A DNA stretch of 60,154 bases from Acidovorax sp. (GCA_030692685.1 JAUXZO010000002.1:1-60154), one strand, 5' to 3'; shown: positions 17,354-26,150, counted from the stretch's first letter. Program-made: numbers and translations. Notes: a model not told the origin generated them from the sequence alone.

Positions 17354-19033
17354 ATGACCGACCGCCCCTGGCTGACCGCATACCCACAAGGCGTCCCTGC
17401 CGACATAGACACCTCGCAGTACCCGTCCCTTGTCGCCCTGATGGACGAGGCCTTCACCAAGTACGCAGACCGTGTGGCCTATAGCTTCATGGGCAAGGAC
17501 GTCACCTATCGCCAGACCGACTCGCTGAGCAGCGCGTTTGCGGCCTACCTGCAGGGCCTGGGTCTGGCCAAGGGCGACCGCGTGGCCATCATGATGCCCA
17601 ACGTGCCGCAGTACCCCGTGACCGTGGCCGCCATCCTGCGCGCTGGTTTTGTGGTGGTCAACGTGAACCCGCTGTACACGCCGCGCGAACTGGAACACCA
17701 GCTCAAGGACTCGGGCGCCAAGGCCATCGTCATCATCGAGAACTTTGCCGCCACGCTGCAAAGCTGCATTGCCAACACCCCCGTCAAACACGTGGTGCTG
17801 GCCGCCATGGGGGACCAGCTGGGCCTGCTCAAGGGTACGCTGGTTAACTACGTGGTGCGCAACGTCAAGAAGATGGTGCCCACGTTCGACCTGCCCGGCG
17901 CCGTGCGCTTTAACGACGCGGTAGCCCAGGGCACACGCGGCACGCTCAAAAAGCCCGACATCAAACCCGACGACATCGCCCTGCTGCAATACACCGGCGG
18001 CACCACCGGCGTGAGCAAGGGTGCTGTGCTGCTGCAGCGCAACGTGATTGCCAACGTGCTCCAGTCCGAAGCCTGGAACAACCCCGTCATGAAACAGGTG
18101 CCTGCGGGCGAGCAGCAGACCAGCATCTGTGCACTGCCGCTGTATCACATCTTCGCTTTTACCGTGAACATGATGCTAAGCATGCGCACCGGCGGCAAAA
18201 CGATCTTGATCCCCAATCCGCGCGATCTGCCTGCGGTACTGAAAGAGCTGTCCAAGCACACGTTCCACAGCTTCCCCGCCGTGAACACGCTGTTCAACGG
18301 CCTGGCCAACCACCCCGACTTCAACACCGTGAACTGGAAGAACCTCAAGGTCTCGGTGGGCGGTGGCATGGCCGTGCAGGGCGCGGTGGCCAAGCTGTGG
18401 CTGGAGAAGACGGGCTGCCCCATCTGCGAAGGTTATGGCCTGTCCGAAACCAGCCCCTCGGCCAGCTGCAACCCTGTGACCGCCACAGAGTTCACGGGCA
18501 CCATCGGCGTGCCAATTCCTGGCACCTGGATGAAGCTGCTGGACGACGAAGGCCATGAAGTCACCACCCTCGGCCAGCCCGGCGAGATCGCCATCAAGGG
18601 CCCGCAGGTGATGGCCGGGTACTGGCAGCGCCCCGACGAAACCGCCAAGGTCATGACCGACGACGGCTACTTCAAGTCCGGCGACATCGGCATCATGGAC
18701 GAGCGTGGCTACTTCAAGATCGTGGACCGCAAGAAAGACATGGTGCTGGTCAGCGGCTTCAACGTGTACCCCAACGAGGTCGAAGAAGTCGTGGCCAACT
18801 GCCCGGGCGTGCTCGAATGTGCGGTAGTGGGCGTGCCCGACGAAAAGACGGGCGAAGCCGTCAAGCTGGTGATCGTGAAGAAGGACCCGGCACTGACCGA
18901 AGCGCAGGTCAAGGAATACTGCAAAGCCAACCTCACGGGCTACAAGCAGCCCAAGGTCATCGAGTTCCGCACCGAGCTGCCAAAAACTCCGGTGGGCAAG
19001 ATCCTGCGCCGCGAGCTGCGCGACAAGAAGTGA
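17354..19033 (+). CDS. fadD: Long-chain fatty acid-CoA ligase
   Basis: Activates fatty acids to acyl-CoA through an acyl-adenylate, feeding beta-oxidation and lipid synthesis. It has 559 residues, the size of E. coli FadD. The AMP-binding signature is LQYTGGTTGVSKGAVLL at about 213-229. Further blocks are GYGLSETSP, SGDIGIMDERGYFKIVDRKK and SGFNVYPNEVEE, and the C-terminal catalytic Lys is in PKTPVGKILRREL. GGAGAGACACGCACC precedes the ATG and gives a fair ribosome-binding site. It is separated from pntB by 155 bases and ended by a terminator. Other medium- or long-chain AMP ligases look alike, but length and the ending favour FadD. Confidence 0.88.
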   Translation: MTDRPWLTAYPQGVPADIDTSQYPSLVALMDEAFTKYADRVAYSFMGKDVTYRQTDSLSSAFAAYLQGLGLAKGDRVAIMMPNVPQYPVTVAAILRAGFVVVNVNPLYTPRELEHQLKDSGAKAIVIIENFAATLQSCIANTPVKHVVLAAMGDQLGLLKGTLVNYVVRNVKKMVPTFDLPGAVRFNDAVAQGTRGTLKKPDIKPDDIALLQYTGGTTGVSKGAVLLQRNVIANVLQSEAWNNPVMKQVPAGEQQTSICALPLYHIFAFTVNMMLSMRTGGKTILIPNPRDLPAVLKELSKHTFHSFPAVNTLFNGLANHPDFNTVNWKNLKVSVGGGMAVQGAVAKLWLEKTGCPICEGYGLSETSPSASCNPVTATEFTGTIGVPIPGTWMKLLDDEGHEVTTLGQPGEIAIKGPQVMAGYWQRPDETAKVMTDDGYFKSGDIGIMDERGYFKIVDRKKDMVLVSGFNVYPNEVEEVVANCPGVLECAVVGVPDEKTGEAVKLVIVKKDPALTEAQVKEYCKANLTGYKQPKVIEFRTELPKTPVGKILRRELRDKK

Positions 19034-19072
19034 CGCCAAGGGGCCCACGCGCCCCGTTGTTCAACCATTCAG

Positions 19073-19096
19073 GCGGCTTCGGCCGCTTTTGTTTTT
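19073..19096 (+). terminator. Rho-independent terminator after fadD
   Basis: GCGGC-TTCG-GCCGC is a compact stem with an extra-stable TTCG tetraloop. It is followed by TTTTGTTTTT and lies 40 bases after the fadD stop codon. Confidence 0.9.
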
Positions 19097-19120
19097 CCTG
19101 TCTTCGTTACCCTACAGCAC

Positions 19121-19888
19121 ATGACCACCGCCATCCTCAGCGCCTTGCCCGAAGAACAAAGCTCGCTCGTCCAGCACCTGGCGCACCCCCAGCGCCTGAT
19201 GCACGCGGGCCGCGCTTTCTGGCTGGGCGATCTGAACGGTCGGCGGGTGGTGTTGGCGCTTTCCGGCATCGGCAAGGTGGCGGCGGCCACCACGGCGACA
19301 GCGCTGGTGGAGCAGTTCAGGGTGGCGCGCATCGTTTTCACCGGCGTGGCGGGTGGCGTGGGCGACGGAGTGAACGTGGGCGACGTGGTGGTGGCGCAGG
19401 ACTACCTCCAGCACGACATGGACGCCTCGCCCCTGTTTCCGCGTTGGGAAGTGCCCGGGTACTCACGCAGCCGCTGGGCATGTGATGCAACGCTGTCTGC
19501 TCTGCTTTTGGAAGCTGCCAGCGCTTGTGTATCAAGCGCTAGCGGTCAATTTGGCTTGAAATCTGAGGGGTTGAGCACCGTCGAAGGGGCTGTACACCGC
19601 GCACACCACGGCCTGGTGGCCAGCGGCGACCGGTTTGTCTCCGCCGCTGACGAAGCCCACCGCCTGCGCAGCGCCCTGCGTGACGCGGGCCACAACGTAC
19701 TGGCCGTAGAAATGGAAGGCGCCGCCGTCGCCCAGGTGTGCCACGACTACGGCATCCCCTTCGCCGCGGCCCGCACCATCTCCGACCGCGCCGACGACAC
19801 CGCCCACGTGGACTTCCCCCTCTTCGTGCAAACCGTAGCCAGCCGCTACGCCGAGCACATGGTGCTGGCGTTTTTGCAGAAACTATGA
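19121..19888 (+). CDS. mtnN: 5'-methylthioadenosine/S-adenosylhomocysteine nucleosidase, with an in-frame repeat insertion
   Basis: Cleaves MTA and SAH to release adenine; it recycles the MTA made during spermidine synthesis and the SAH from methylation. It starts MTTAILSALPEEQ (Glu12 region). It shows FTGVAGGVGDGVNVGDVVVA, the purine-binding segment ASGDRFVS, VEMEGAAVAQVC with the ribose-binding Met-Glu, and RTISDRAD with the catalytic Asp. The 255 residues exceed the usual 230 or so; most of the excess is residues about 130-147 (EAASACVSSASGQFG), which is a family-1 repeat read in frame at 19507-19560. A second copy begins right at the stop codon. Confidence 0.9.
   Translation: MTTAILSALPEEQSSLVQHLAHPQRLMHAGRAFWLGDLNGRRVVLALSGIGKVAAATTATALVEQFRVARIVFTGVAGGVGDGVNVGDVVVAQDYLQHDMDASPLFPRWEVPGYSRSRWACDATLSALLLEAASACVSSASGQFGLKSEGLSTVEGAVHRAHHGLVASGDRFVSAADEAHRLRSALRDAGHNVLAVEMEGAAVAQVCHDYGIPFAAARTISDRADDTAHVDFPLFVQTVASRYAEHMVLAFLQKL
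19507..19560 (+). repeat. Family-1 dispersed palindromic element inside mtnN
   Basis: GGAAGCTGCCAGCGCTTGTG, then ATCAAGCGCTAGCGGTCAAT and TTGGCTTGA, follow the consensus closely. The reading frame is the one that gives GCT-GCx-AGC-GCT, the most open of the three. The loop carries GTA-TCA where the neighbouring intergenic copy has TGA-ATA. Confidence 0.9.
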
Positions 19889-19943
19889 AATTGATAGCTG
19901 CTAGCGCTTATTGAATAAGCGCTAGAGGCCAATTTGGCTCATA
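19885..19943 (+). repeat. Family-1 dispersed palindromic element between mtnN and corA
   Basis: The best-preserved copy in the window. AAATTGATAGCTGCTAGCGC is followed by TTATTGAATAAGCGCTAGAG and then GCCAATTTGGCTCAT. The core AGCGCTTATTGAATAAGCGCT is a near-perfect hairpin. It begins within the mtnN stop codon. Confidence 0.95.
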
Positions 19944-19987
19944 TTTTGCGCTGAGGTGACCGCCAAACCCATCACCCGCCTTGCCCA

Positions 19988-20016
19988 GGCTTCGACAAGC
20001 TCAGCCCGGACGGGCG
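19988..20016. repeat. Palindromic REP-like sequence (CTTCGACAAGCTCAG type)
   Basis: GGCTTCGACAAGCTCAGCCC, followed by GGACGGGCG, is a short palindrome-bearing sequence. I recall the same motif from intergenic regions of many beta- and gammaproteobacteria. Only one copy is visible here. It lies between mtnN and corA, next to family-1 and family-2 elements. Confidence 0.6.
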
Positions 20017-20095
20017 GTGGCATGGGTGACGGGTAGTGGGCAGTGCGTAAGTAATTCAAGGGAACCTGCAATAGCGCCGCCACCCGTCCCGCCCC

Positions 20096-20207
20096 CACGC
20101 CGTGAAACCGGCGCACCCCAAACACCAGCGCCACCGCGGAACCGGCTCTGCCTGGCCGCTGGAGGCGTCCCCCCTCGGGGGGGAAGGCGCGCAGCGCCAC
20201 AGGGGGG
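20096..20207 (-). repeat. Family-2a GC-rich element abutting the corA stop codon
   Basis: Read on the minus strand, the element begins CCCCCCTGTGGCGCTGCGCG immediately after the corA TAG, then CCTTCCCCCC and GAGGGGGGACGCC. It contains two hairpins in series and has the same orientation as corA. Confidence 0.85.
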
Positions 20208-21194
20208 CTATTTCAACCAGCCGCGCTTGCGGAAGTACCACATAGGCCCCAGCGCACTGGCCACCATCAGCGCCACCACGTAGGGGTAGCCATAGGCCCA
20301 GTCGAGTTCGGGCATGAACTTGAAGTTCATTCCGTACACGCTGGCGATCAGCGTGGGGGGTAGCAGCGCCACGCTGGCCACCGAGAAGATCTTGATGATC
20401 TTGTTCTGGTTGATGTTGATGAAACCGACCGTGGCGTCCATCAAAAAGTTGATCTTGTCGAACAGGAACGCCGTGTGATTGTCCAGCGACTCGATGTCGC
20501 GCAGGATCTGGCGGGCCTCTTCAAACTGCTCGGAGTTGAGCATCTTGCTGCGCATCATGAAGCTCACTGCGCGGCGGGTGTCCATCACGTTGCGGCGGAT
20601 GCGGCCGTTCAAGTCTTCCTGGCGGGCGATGGCCGCCAGCACTTCACCGGCGCGGGCATCGGTGACGTCCCCGGACAGCACCTGTTTGCTGACCTTTTCC
20701 AGCTCGTCGTAGATGCCTTCCAGCGTGTCGGCCGAGTATTCTGCATCGGCGTCGAACAGCGCCAGCAGGACTTCCTTGGCGTCCTCGATCAGACCGGGAG
20801 CGCGGCGCGCGCGCATGCGCAGCAGGCGGAAGACGGGCACGTCTTCGTCGTGGATGGAGAACAGCACGCCCCGGCTTTTGAGGTTGGCGTTGTGCTGGTT
20901 CAGGATGAAGGCCACGCGTACCGAGCGGGGGTCATCCTCGTCGTCGATCAAAAAGTCGCTGCGGATGTGCAGCTCGCCGTTGTCTTCTTCGTAGAAGCGC
21001 GCGGATTCCTCGATGTCCTCGTCCATCGCGTCTTCAGGGATGGACAGGCCGTAGTGCTGCTTGATCCAGCGCTTTTCTTCAAGGGTGGGGGCTTCCAGGT
21101 CGACCCAGATGGGCTGGAAGCGGGTCAGTTCTTCCAGGGATTCGATTTCTTCCTGGAACAGCCGGCCATTGGCGAGCGTGAAGATGTTGAGCAT
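20208..21194 (-). CDS. corA: Magnesium/cobalt transporter CorA
   Basis: Pentameric inner-membrane channel for Mg2+ (and Co2+). It has 328 residues, normal for the family. A long acidic and coiled cytoplasmic funnel (IEESARFYEEDNGELHIR, LDNHTAFLFDKINFLMDATVGFININQNKI) leads to two C-terminal membrane helices. The selectivity signature YGMNF is in LIASVYGMNFKFMPEL, and the protein ends with basic residues (FRKRGWLK). The ATG at 21194 is clear. It is convergent with mtnN, and the 320-base gap between them is packed with repeat elements. The 215 bases upstream of corA hold its promoter; I see no Mg-sensing leader structure there. Confidence 0.95.
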   Translation of the reverse strand: MLNIFTLANGRLFQEEIESLEELTRFQPIWVDLEAPTLEEKRWIKQHYGLSIPEDAMDEDIEESARFYEEDNGELHIRSDFLIDDEDDPRSVRVAFILNQHNANLKSRGVLFSIHDEDVPVFRLLRMRARRAPGLIEDAKEVLLALFDADAEYSADTLEGIYDELEKVSKQVLSGDVTDARAGEVLAAIARQEDLNGRIRRNVMDTRRAVSFMMRSKMLNSEQFEEARQILRDIESLDNHTAFLFDKINFLMDATVGFININQNKIIKIFSVASVALLPPTLIASVYGMNFKFMPELDWAYGYPYVVALMVASALGPMWYFRKRGWLK

Positions 21195-21409
21195 GGGCTC
21201 ACTCCCTTGTTATGTGGCGTCGTCTGCGGTGGGTGCATGGGTTGCTTTCAACCCCACAGCAGCCAAGCAGGCCAGGGAGCTGAAAGCTACCAACTGGGGT
21301 AGGTTTCCAAGGAGCTTTCTCCGTAAAAGTAAGCAGTAAGCGAGCGGCGGATTATGGCACCGCGGGGTGGCAAGGCGGTGGCGCAGTGCGCACCCTTTAG
21401 AGCCTGTTC

Positions 21410-22198
21410 TCAGCCTGCGCTGGCGGCAGGCGCGCCGCGCACCGTGGCCAGCGCACGGCACAGGTCCGCCCAGGCGGCGGCCTTGTTGTCTTGGGATCGC
21501 AGTAAAAAGGCCGGGTCATAGGTGACCACGGCTGGGCAACCGGCCAGCTGGTGGGGCCCGGCGCGCAGGCGGCCCAGGGGCTCGGTGCGGCCCAGCGCTG
21601 CGCGGGCGGCCACATGGCCGAGCACCAGCACCATGGCGGGTTGCAGGGTGGCGACGGTGTCTGCCAGTGTGGCCACGATGTCAACGCCCTGGGCCTCGGT
21701 GCCGGGAGAGGCTGCACGTTCCAATGCCGCCAGAAACACCCGGGGGTGGCGGTGCAGCTGCATGGCGCGCAGCATGTTGTCCAGCAGGCGCCCGGCATCG
21801 CCACCCAGCGGGTCGGCGGGGGTGAGGCTTTCGGTCACGATGAGCCAACCTGCACCCAGCTCGGCGGGGGTCTGGGCCGGGTCGGCGCCGGGGTAGAGCG
21901 CTTGGGTGGGGTGCAGTTTGAGCGCGGGGGCCGCAGCCGCAGAGGCAGAAACCGGGGCTGCGGTCTGGGGGGGGGTGTTCGTGCGGGTTGGCGCCGCGGC
22001 CGCCGTGCGTGCGACCGCCGGAGTGGTTGGGCGCGGCGCGGGCACGGGGGCCGTGACAGGGATTGACGCCCGTGGCTGCTCTGCTGCGGGGTTGTTTGGG
22101 ACCAGCGGCGCAGCGGCCACGGGTTCGGGCGGGCCCCACACGGTGACGCCCATTTCTTGCAACATGGCGCGTTGGCGCGCATCGAGGTGAAGGCTCAT
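21410..22198 (-). CDS. Uracil-DNA glycosylase-like protein, active site apparently lost
   Basis: A 262-residue protein. The first 90 residues are Pro/Ala-rich and look disordered. The rest aligns by eye with family-4 uracil-DNA glycosylases: AGRLLDNMLRAMQLHRHPRV (compare GQLLDxML), VLVLGHVAARAALG, PAVVTYDPAFLLR (compare TYHPAYLLR) and KAAAWADLCRAL. The first catalytic motif GEAPGxxED is replaced by TESLTPADPLG, the four Fe-S cysteines are absent, and the His of HPAYLL is Asp. It lies in the tsaB-rimI-UDG order often seen in betaproteobacteria, so it is a vertical but degenerate member. It may bind DNA or partners rather than excise uracil. Confidence 0.7.
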   Translation of the reverse strand: MSLHLDARQRAMLQEMGVTVWGPPEPVAAAPLVPNNPAAEQPRASIPVTAPVPAPRPTTPAVARTAAAAPTRTNTPPQTAAPVSASAAAAPALKLHPTQALYPGADPAQTPAELGAGWLIVTESLTPADPLGGDAGRLLDNMLRAMQLHRHPRVFLAALERAASPGTEAQGVDIVATLADTVATLQPAMVLVLGHVAARAALGRTEPLGRLRAGPHQLAGCPAVVTYDPAFLLRSQDNKAAAWADLCRALATVRGAPAASAG

Positions 22199-22265
22199 AC
22201 GGGTAGAGGTAGGCGGTGGGCCGTGGCAGTGAGGGCCATCGTTGTGGTGGGCATCTTGGCGGGCA

Positions 22266-22772
22266 TTAAAGCGGCAGGCTCATGACCACGGCGTCTTCGC
22301 GCAAACCCTGGTCTGCGGGGTAGTAGCGCTTGCGCTCGCCCACGCGGCGAAACCCATGGACCTGGTAGATGTGCTGGGCGCGCAGATTGCTGGCGCGCAC
22401 CTCCAGCCACAGCCATTGGGCACCGCGCCCGCGCGACCACAGGGCCAGCGCATCCAGCAGCACCCGCGCCCAGCCCTGGCGTTGGAACTCGGGCGTGACG
22501 GTGATGTTGAGCAGGTGTACTTCGTCCACGCCCATCATGGCCACAAAGTAGCCCAGCAGGTGGTCGCCCGCCATCAGCACCTGGGCCTGGTAGCCCGACG
22601 CCAGCGCATCGGTGAAGTTGCCGCGTGTCCAGGGGTGGGTGTAGGCGCATAGCTCCACCGCCAGCACGGCGTCGAGCTGCGCGAGGGTCAGCGCTTCAAA
22701 GCGGGCTTCCAGGCGCAGTTCGGGCCGCGAATTCAGTGCGTCGCCGTCAGACGATGTGGGTAAAGCGCTCAT
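22266..22772 (-). CDS. rimI: Ribosomal protein S18 alanine N-acetyltransferase
   Basis: GNAT-fold enzyme that acetylates the N-terminal alanine of ribosomal protein S18. It has 168 residues, with about 20 more at the N-terminus than E. coli RimI. Core features: HPWTRGNFTDAL, the substrate strand EVHLLNITVTPEFQRQGWAR with the acetyl-CoA loop (RQGWAR), LWLEVRASNLRAQHIYQVHG and RRVGERKRYYP, the last being characteristic of RimI. It lies six bases after tsaB on the same strand, the standard tsaB-rimI pairing. Confidence 0.9.
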   Translation of the reverse strand: MSALPTSSDGDALNSRPELRLEARFEALTLAQLDAVLAVELCAYTHPWTRGNFTDALASGYQAQVLMAGDHLLGYFVAMMGVDEVHLLNITVTPEFQRQGWARVLLDALALWSRGRGAQWLWLEVRASNLRAQHIYQVHGFRRVGERKRYYPADQGLREDAVVMSLPL

Positions 22773-22778
22773 GCCTTC

Positions 22779-23492
22779 TCAGGGTTGGGCTGCGGGCGGG
22801 TTGGCGCGCAGGGCGGCACGTTCGGCCGTGGTCTGCGCCACTTTATCGCGGATATAGCGGGGCAGCGCATCGCTGGGAGGTACACCGCCGCCCGCGGCCA
22901 GCAGGGCGGGTGCCAGGCGCAACAGGGCCGTGGCGGTAGGCAGGGCCACCACGTGGTTGGAGGTGGGGGCCAAACGGTCACCGTAGGGCGCCCGTGCGTT
23001 GCCCGCCACGGTCCACCCGGCGGGGGGCTGCACGGTTTCGGGCGCGCCCAGACCAAAGTCGGCATCGGTCTGCCAGCCGCTGTCGCCACCCAGCCACTCG
23101 CACCGCGCGTGGTAGACCTCGTCCATGCGCGCGTCCAGCACGGCCACCACCTGGGTGCAGCCATGTTGCTGGCGGGCTTCTTCGGCCACGGCAAGCAGGG
23201 TGTCTACCGGCAGCACGGGCACGCCCAAGCCGCCGCGGGCGCCAAACGCCAGCCCCTGCGCCACCGCACAGGCCGTGCGCAGGCCGGTGAACGAGCCGGG
23301 GCCTCGGCCAAACACGATGGCGTCCAGCGTGTCGAACGACAGCCCCGCCTGCGCAAGCAGCTGGCGCACCCCGGGTATCAGGGTGGCTGAAGCCTGCGGA
23401 CCGCCTGGCCCCGTGTGTTGCCACACGGTATCGCCGTGCTGCACGGCGATAGAAAGCGTGTCGGTACTGGTGTCAAAGGCAAGCAGATTCAT
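22779..23492 (-). CDS. tsaB: tRNA threonylcarbamoyladenosine biosynthesis protein TsaB
   Basis: Non-catalytic partner of TsaD in making the universal t6A base of ANN-decoding tRNAs. It has 237 residues from MNLLAFDTSTDTLSIAV, the ASKHA-fold phosphate loop, with the family signature IVFGRGPGSFTGLRTACAVA. The C-terminus PRYIRDKVAQTTAER resembles the usual PxYLRxxxA ending. The open frame extends 14 codons upstream, but the alignment begins at the ATG at 23492. It heads the tsaB-rimI-UDG-like cluster. The other t6A gene in the window is tsaC (29128-30159). Confidence 0.92.
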   Translation of the reverse strand: MNLLAFDTSTDTLSIAVQHGDTVWQHTGPGGPQASATLIPGVRQLLAQAGLSFDTLDAIVFGRGPGSFTGLRTACAVAQGLAFGARGGLGVPVLPVDTLLAVAEEARQQHGCTQVVAVLDARMDEVYHARCEWLGGDSGWQTDADFGLGAPETVQPPAGWTVAGNARAPYGDRLAPTSNHVVALPTATALLRLAPALLAAGGGVPPSDALPRYIRDKVAQTTAERAALRANPPAAQP

Positions 23493-23537
23493 GGGGCCAG
23501 GGAGGTGGGCGGTGAAAACAGGGTCGGGGGTCAACGG

Positions 23538-24533
23538 TCACGGAGCAGAGCTGCTCACGGCTGCGGAGGTGGGTTTTGGAGCGCCCTGGCTTTTGCGGAG
23601 TACGCCCAGCAGGATACCGAGGGTCACCAGCAGCAGCCCCGCGAAGAGGTTCCAGTACATGGGTTCGTTCAGAAAAATCACGGCGCCCATGGCCGAGAGC
23701 CCGGGCACCAGCGCGGTAATCATGGTGGACCGCACGGGGCCATAGTGCTGGATCATGCGCGTAAAGCTGATGCCCGAGATCACCACCGATCCTCCGCCCT
23801 GAAACACCATCTGAAAGGCGATTTCGCTCCACGGGGCGATGGACAGGTGGCTCGTGACCGCGCCCAGTGCTACCAGCAGTGCGTAGGCTGGCAAATAAAC
23901 CATGCAGGCAAAGGCGGTGATCGCAATGGTGGCCTGCACCGCGTCGACCGCGTGGCGCCGAGCCAGCACGCTGTAGGTGGCCCAGCACGATGCGGCCAGC
24001 ATGAACAGCACATCACCCTTCCACACATCGCCGCCAGAAAAAGCCGCAAGCAGGCTGCGCCCACCCACCAGCAAGTCACCCGCCACGATCAGTGCCAGCC
24101 CTGCGGCGCGCAGCGGGGTGATGTGGTCGCGCAGCAGCACGGCAGCCAGCAGCGCCGTCCACAGCGGCAGGCTGCCAGGCATGAGCACCGCCGCATGCGT
24201 AGCGGGCGCATGAAAGAAACCCGAATAGGCGAGCAGCGCGTAGAGCAGCCCGCCAAACGTGCCCAGCAGCACGGTGGTGCGCAATGGCAGGGGGGAAATA
24301 CCCAGCAGGCTGGATGCAGGCCCCTGCGCGCCCTTGGCGGCCCTGCGCCGCCGCACCATCCACCAGCCCCACGGCAGCAGCACCAGGCTGGCGCCAGTGA
24401 TGCGCAGCAGGGCAATGTCGAAGGGGGTGAGCGTGCGCTGCGCCGAGGCGCGGGCGATGACGATGAAGCCTGTCCAGATGACGACGGTGACAACCGCCGC
24501 CAGCATGCCGATGGCGCGAGGAGAAAAACGCAT
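23538..24533 (-). CDS. EamA/DMT-family transporter
   Basis: A 331-residue inner-membrane protein with about ten hydrophobic helices in two EamA repeats. The first begins AIGMLAAVVTVVIWTGFIVI; the second begins WKGDVLFMLAASCWATYSVL. The drug/metabolite transporter hallmarks are the internal duplication and the short loop with a conserved Pro/Glu near the end of each repeat (FLNEPMYWN in the second). The substrate cannot be predicted; relatives export amino acids, nucleotides or drugs. It lies 45 bases upstream of tsaB on the same strand and may be co-transcribed with it. Confidence 0.85.
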   Translation of the reverse strand: MRFSPRAIGMLAAVVTVVIWTGFIVIARASAQRTLTPFDIALLRITGASLVLLPWGWWMVRRRRAAKGAQGPASSLLGISPLPLRTTVLLGTFGGLLYALLAYSGFFHAPATHAAVLMPGSLPLWTALLAAVLLRDHITPLRAAGLALIVAGDLLVGGRSLLAAFSGGDVWKGDVLFMLAASCWATYSVLARRHAVDAVQATIAITAFACMVYLPAYALLVALGAVTSHLSIAPWSEIAFQMVFQGGGSVVISGISFTRMIQHYGPVRSTMITALVPGLSAMGAVIFLNEPMYWNLFAGLLLVTLGILLGVLRKSQGAPKPTSAAVSSSAP

Positions 24534-24623
24534 CGGGGGATTATCGGTGTGTGCACCCTGCGGCGTTGGCGGCGGGGCGGTTACAGCGGGCTGACCCCCC
24601 GGGGCGGGCTATAGACTCCCGCC

Positions 24624-26099
24624 ATGTTTTCTGTTTCTGTTTCTGTTTCTGATCTCTGGCGCCAAGTGGCGCTCCGTGGCGTTTTGGGTGTGCTGGCCAT
24701 CGTGGCCACCACGGCACTGCCCGTTTTGGCCCAAACCGCCCCCGCCACGCCGAGCCTGCTGCCTGCAGAAGTCGAAGCGGCTCTGGCGCGCGCCAGGCTG
24801 CCGCGAGACGCCCTGTCGGTGGTGGTGGTGGATGCCCAAGGTGGGCGCACCCCCGCACGCCTGGCCCACCGGGCGCAGGTGCCCGTCAATCCCGCGTCGG
24901 TCATGAAGTTGGTGACCACTTATGCGGCGTTGGAGCAACTGGGCCCCGCTTATGTGTGGAACACCCCGGTGTACGTGCAGGGCACGGTGCAGGAGGGCAG
25001 CCTGCGGGGCAATGTATTTATCCAGGGGCAGGGCGACCCCAAGCTGGTCATGGAACGCCTGTGGTTGTTGATGCGCCGCCTGCAGGGCCAGGGCATCCAG
25101 GTCATCGTGGGCGACATCGTGCTGGACCGCACGGCCTTTGATGTGCCCGACCACGACCCGGCCCGTTTTGACGGCGAGCCCCTGCGGCCCTACAACGCCG
25201 CGCCCGATGCTTTGCTGCTGAACTACAAGTCGTCGGTGATGGCCTTTGTGCCCGACGTGTCAGCAGGCCTGGCGCGCATCCAGTACGACCCGCCGCTGGC
25301 GGGCGTGCAGCGCCAGGCCACCGTGGCGCTGGCGGCGGCAGGCACCGAGTGTGGTGACTGGCGCGGGGCCTTGCGGGCAGAGCTGGTCGATCCGGTCAAG
25401 GTCAGCTTTCAGGGCGTGTACCCCGCAGCCTGTGGCGAACGGGTATGGCCCGTGGCTGCGACCGACCCGCGTGGTTTTGCCGCGCGGGCCGTGGAGGGCA
25501 TGTGGCGTGAGCTGGGTGGCAAGCTCACGGGCACGGTGCGCGAGGGCAAGGTGCCTGCGGGTCTCAAGCCGGCCTTTGTGGTCACGTCTCCAGCGCTGGC
25601 CGAGGTGGTGCGCGACGTGAACAAATACAGCAACAACGTGATGGCGCAGCATGTGTTTCTGACCCTGGCGCTGCAAAAGAATGGCGTCGCCACTTTCGAG
25701 GGCGCGCGGGAGGCCCTGCGCCAGTGGTGGCAGGTGCGCATGGGTGACGCGGAGCTGCCACTGGCCGACAACGGCGCGGGGCTGAGCCGCGACGCGCGCA
25801 TCACGGCACAGGCGCTGGCCCGCATGCTGCAGGTGGCCTGGGTGTCGCCGGTGATGCCAGAGCTGGTGGCTTCGCTGCCCATATCGGGGGTGGATGGCAC
25901 GCTGCGCCGCAGCCAGAGCCGTGCGGGCACCGCCCACCTCAAAACGGGGAGTCTGCGCGATGTGATGGCGGTGGCGGGCTATGTGCACGCGGCCAGCGGG
26001 CGCCGGTATGTGCTGGTGGCTGTGGTCAACCATGCCAACGCAGGGGGCGCGCGCCCGGTTCTGGATGCCCTCACCGACTGGACTGCCCGCGACCAGTGA
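24624..26099 (+). CDS. dacB: D-alanyl-D-alanine carboxypeptidase/endopeptidase (PBP4, DacB)
   Basis: Periplasmic penicillin-binding protein of the S13 peptidase family that trims or cleaves peptidoglycan cross-links. It has 491 residues, as for E. coli PBP4. The signal peptide ends near LPVLAQTAPA. The active-site motifs are all present: PASVMK (SxxK, catalytic Ser about residue 93), KYSNN (SxN) and HLKTGSL (KTG). The start follows from the signal peptide; residues 2-9 (FSVSVSVS) are encoded by a hexamer repeat. It is divergent from the EamA gene. Confidence 0.93.
   Translation: MFSVSVSVSDLWRQVALRGVLGVLAIVATTALPVLAQTAPATPSLLPAEVEAALARARLPRDALSVVVVDAQGGRTPARLAHRAQVPVNPASVMKLVTTYAALEQLGPAYVWNTPVYVQGTVQEGSLRGNVFIQGQGDPKLVMERLWLLMRRLQGQGIQVIVGDIVLDRTAFDVPDHDPARFDGEPLRPYNAAPDALLLNYKSSVMAFVPDVSAGLARIQYDPPLAGVQRQATVALAAAGTECGDWRGALRAELVDPVKVSFQGVYPAACGERVWPVAATDPRGFAARAVEGMWRELGGKLTGTVREGKVPAGLKPAFVVTSPALAEVVRDVNKYSNNVMAQHVFLTLALQKNGVATFEGAREALRQWWQVRMGDAELPLADNGAGLSRDARITAQALARMLQVAWVSPVMPELVASLPISGVDGTLRRSQSRAGTAHLKTGSLRDVMAVAGYVHAASGRRYVLVAVVNHANAGGARPVLDALTDWTARDQ
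24628..24651 (+). repeat. Hexamer tandem repeat TTTCTG x4 in the dacB signal peptide
   Basis: Four perfect copies of TTTCTG encode alternating Val-Ser residues directly after the initiator region. A 6-base unit keeps the frame, so slippage would lengthen or shorten the n-region of the signal peptide two residues at a time. Confidence 0.95.
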
Positions 26100-26150
26100 A
26101 AAACTCAGAGCGGCTCTGCAAAGCCCGCGGCCTTTCGCCCCCCACATTCC

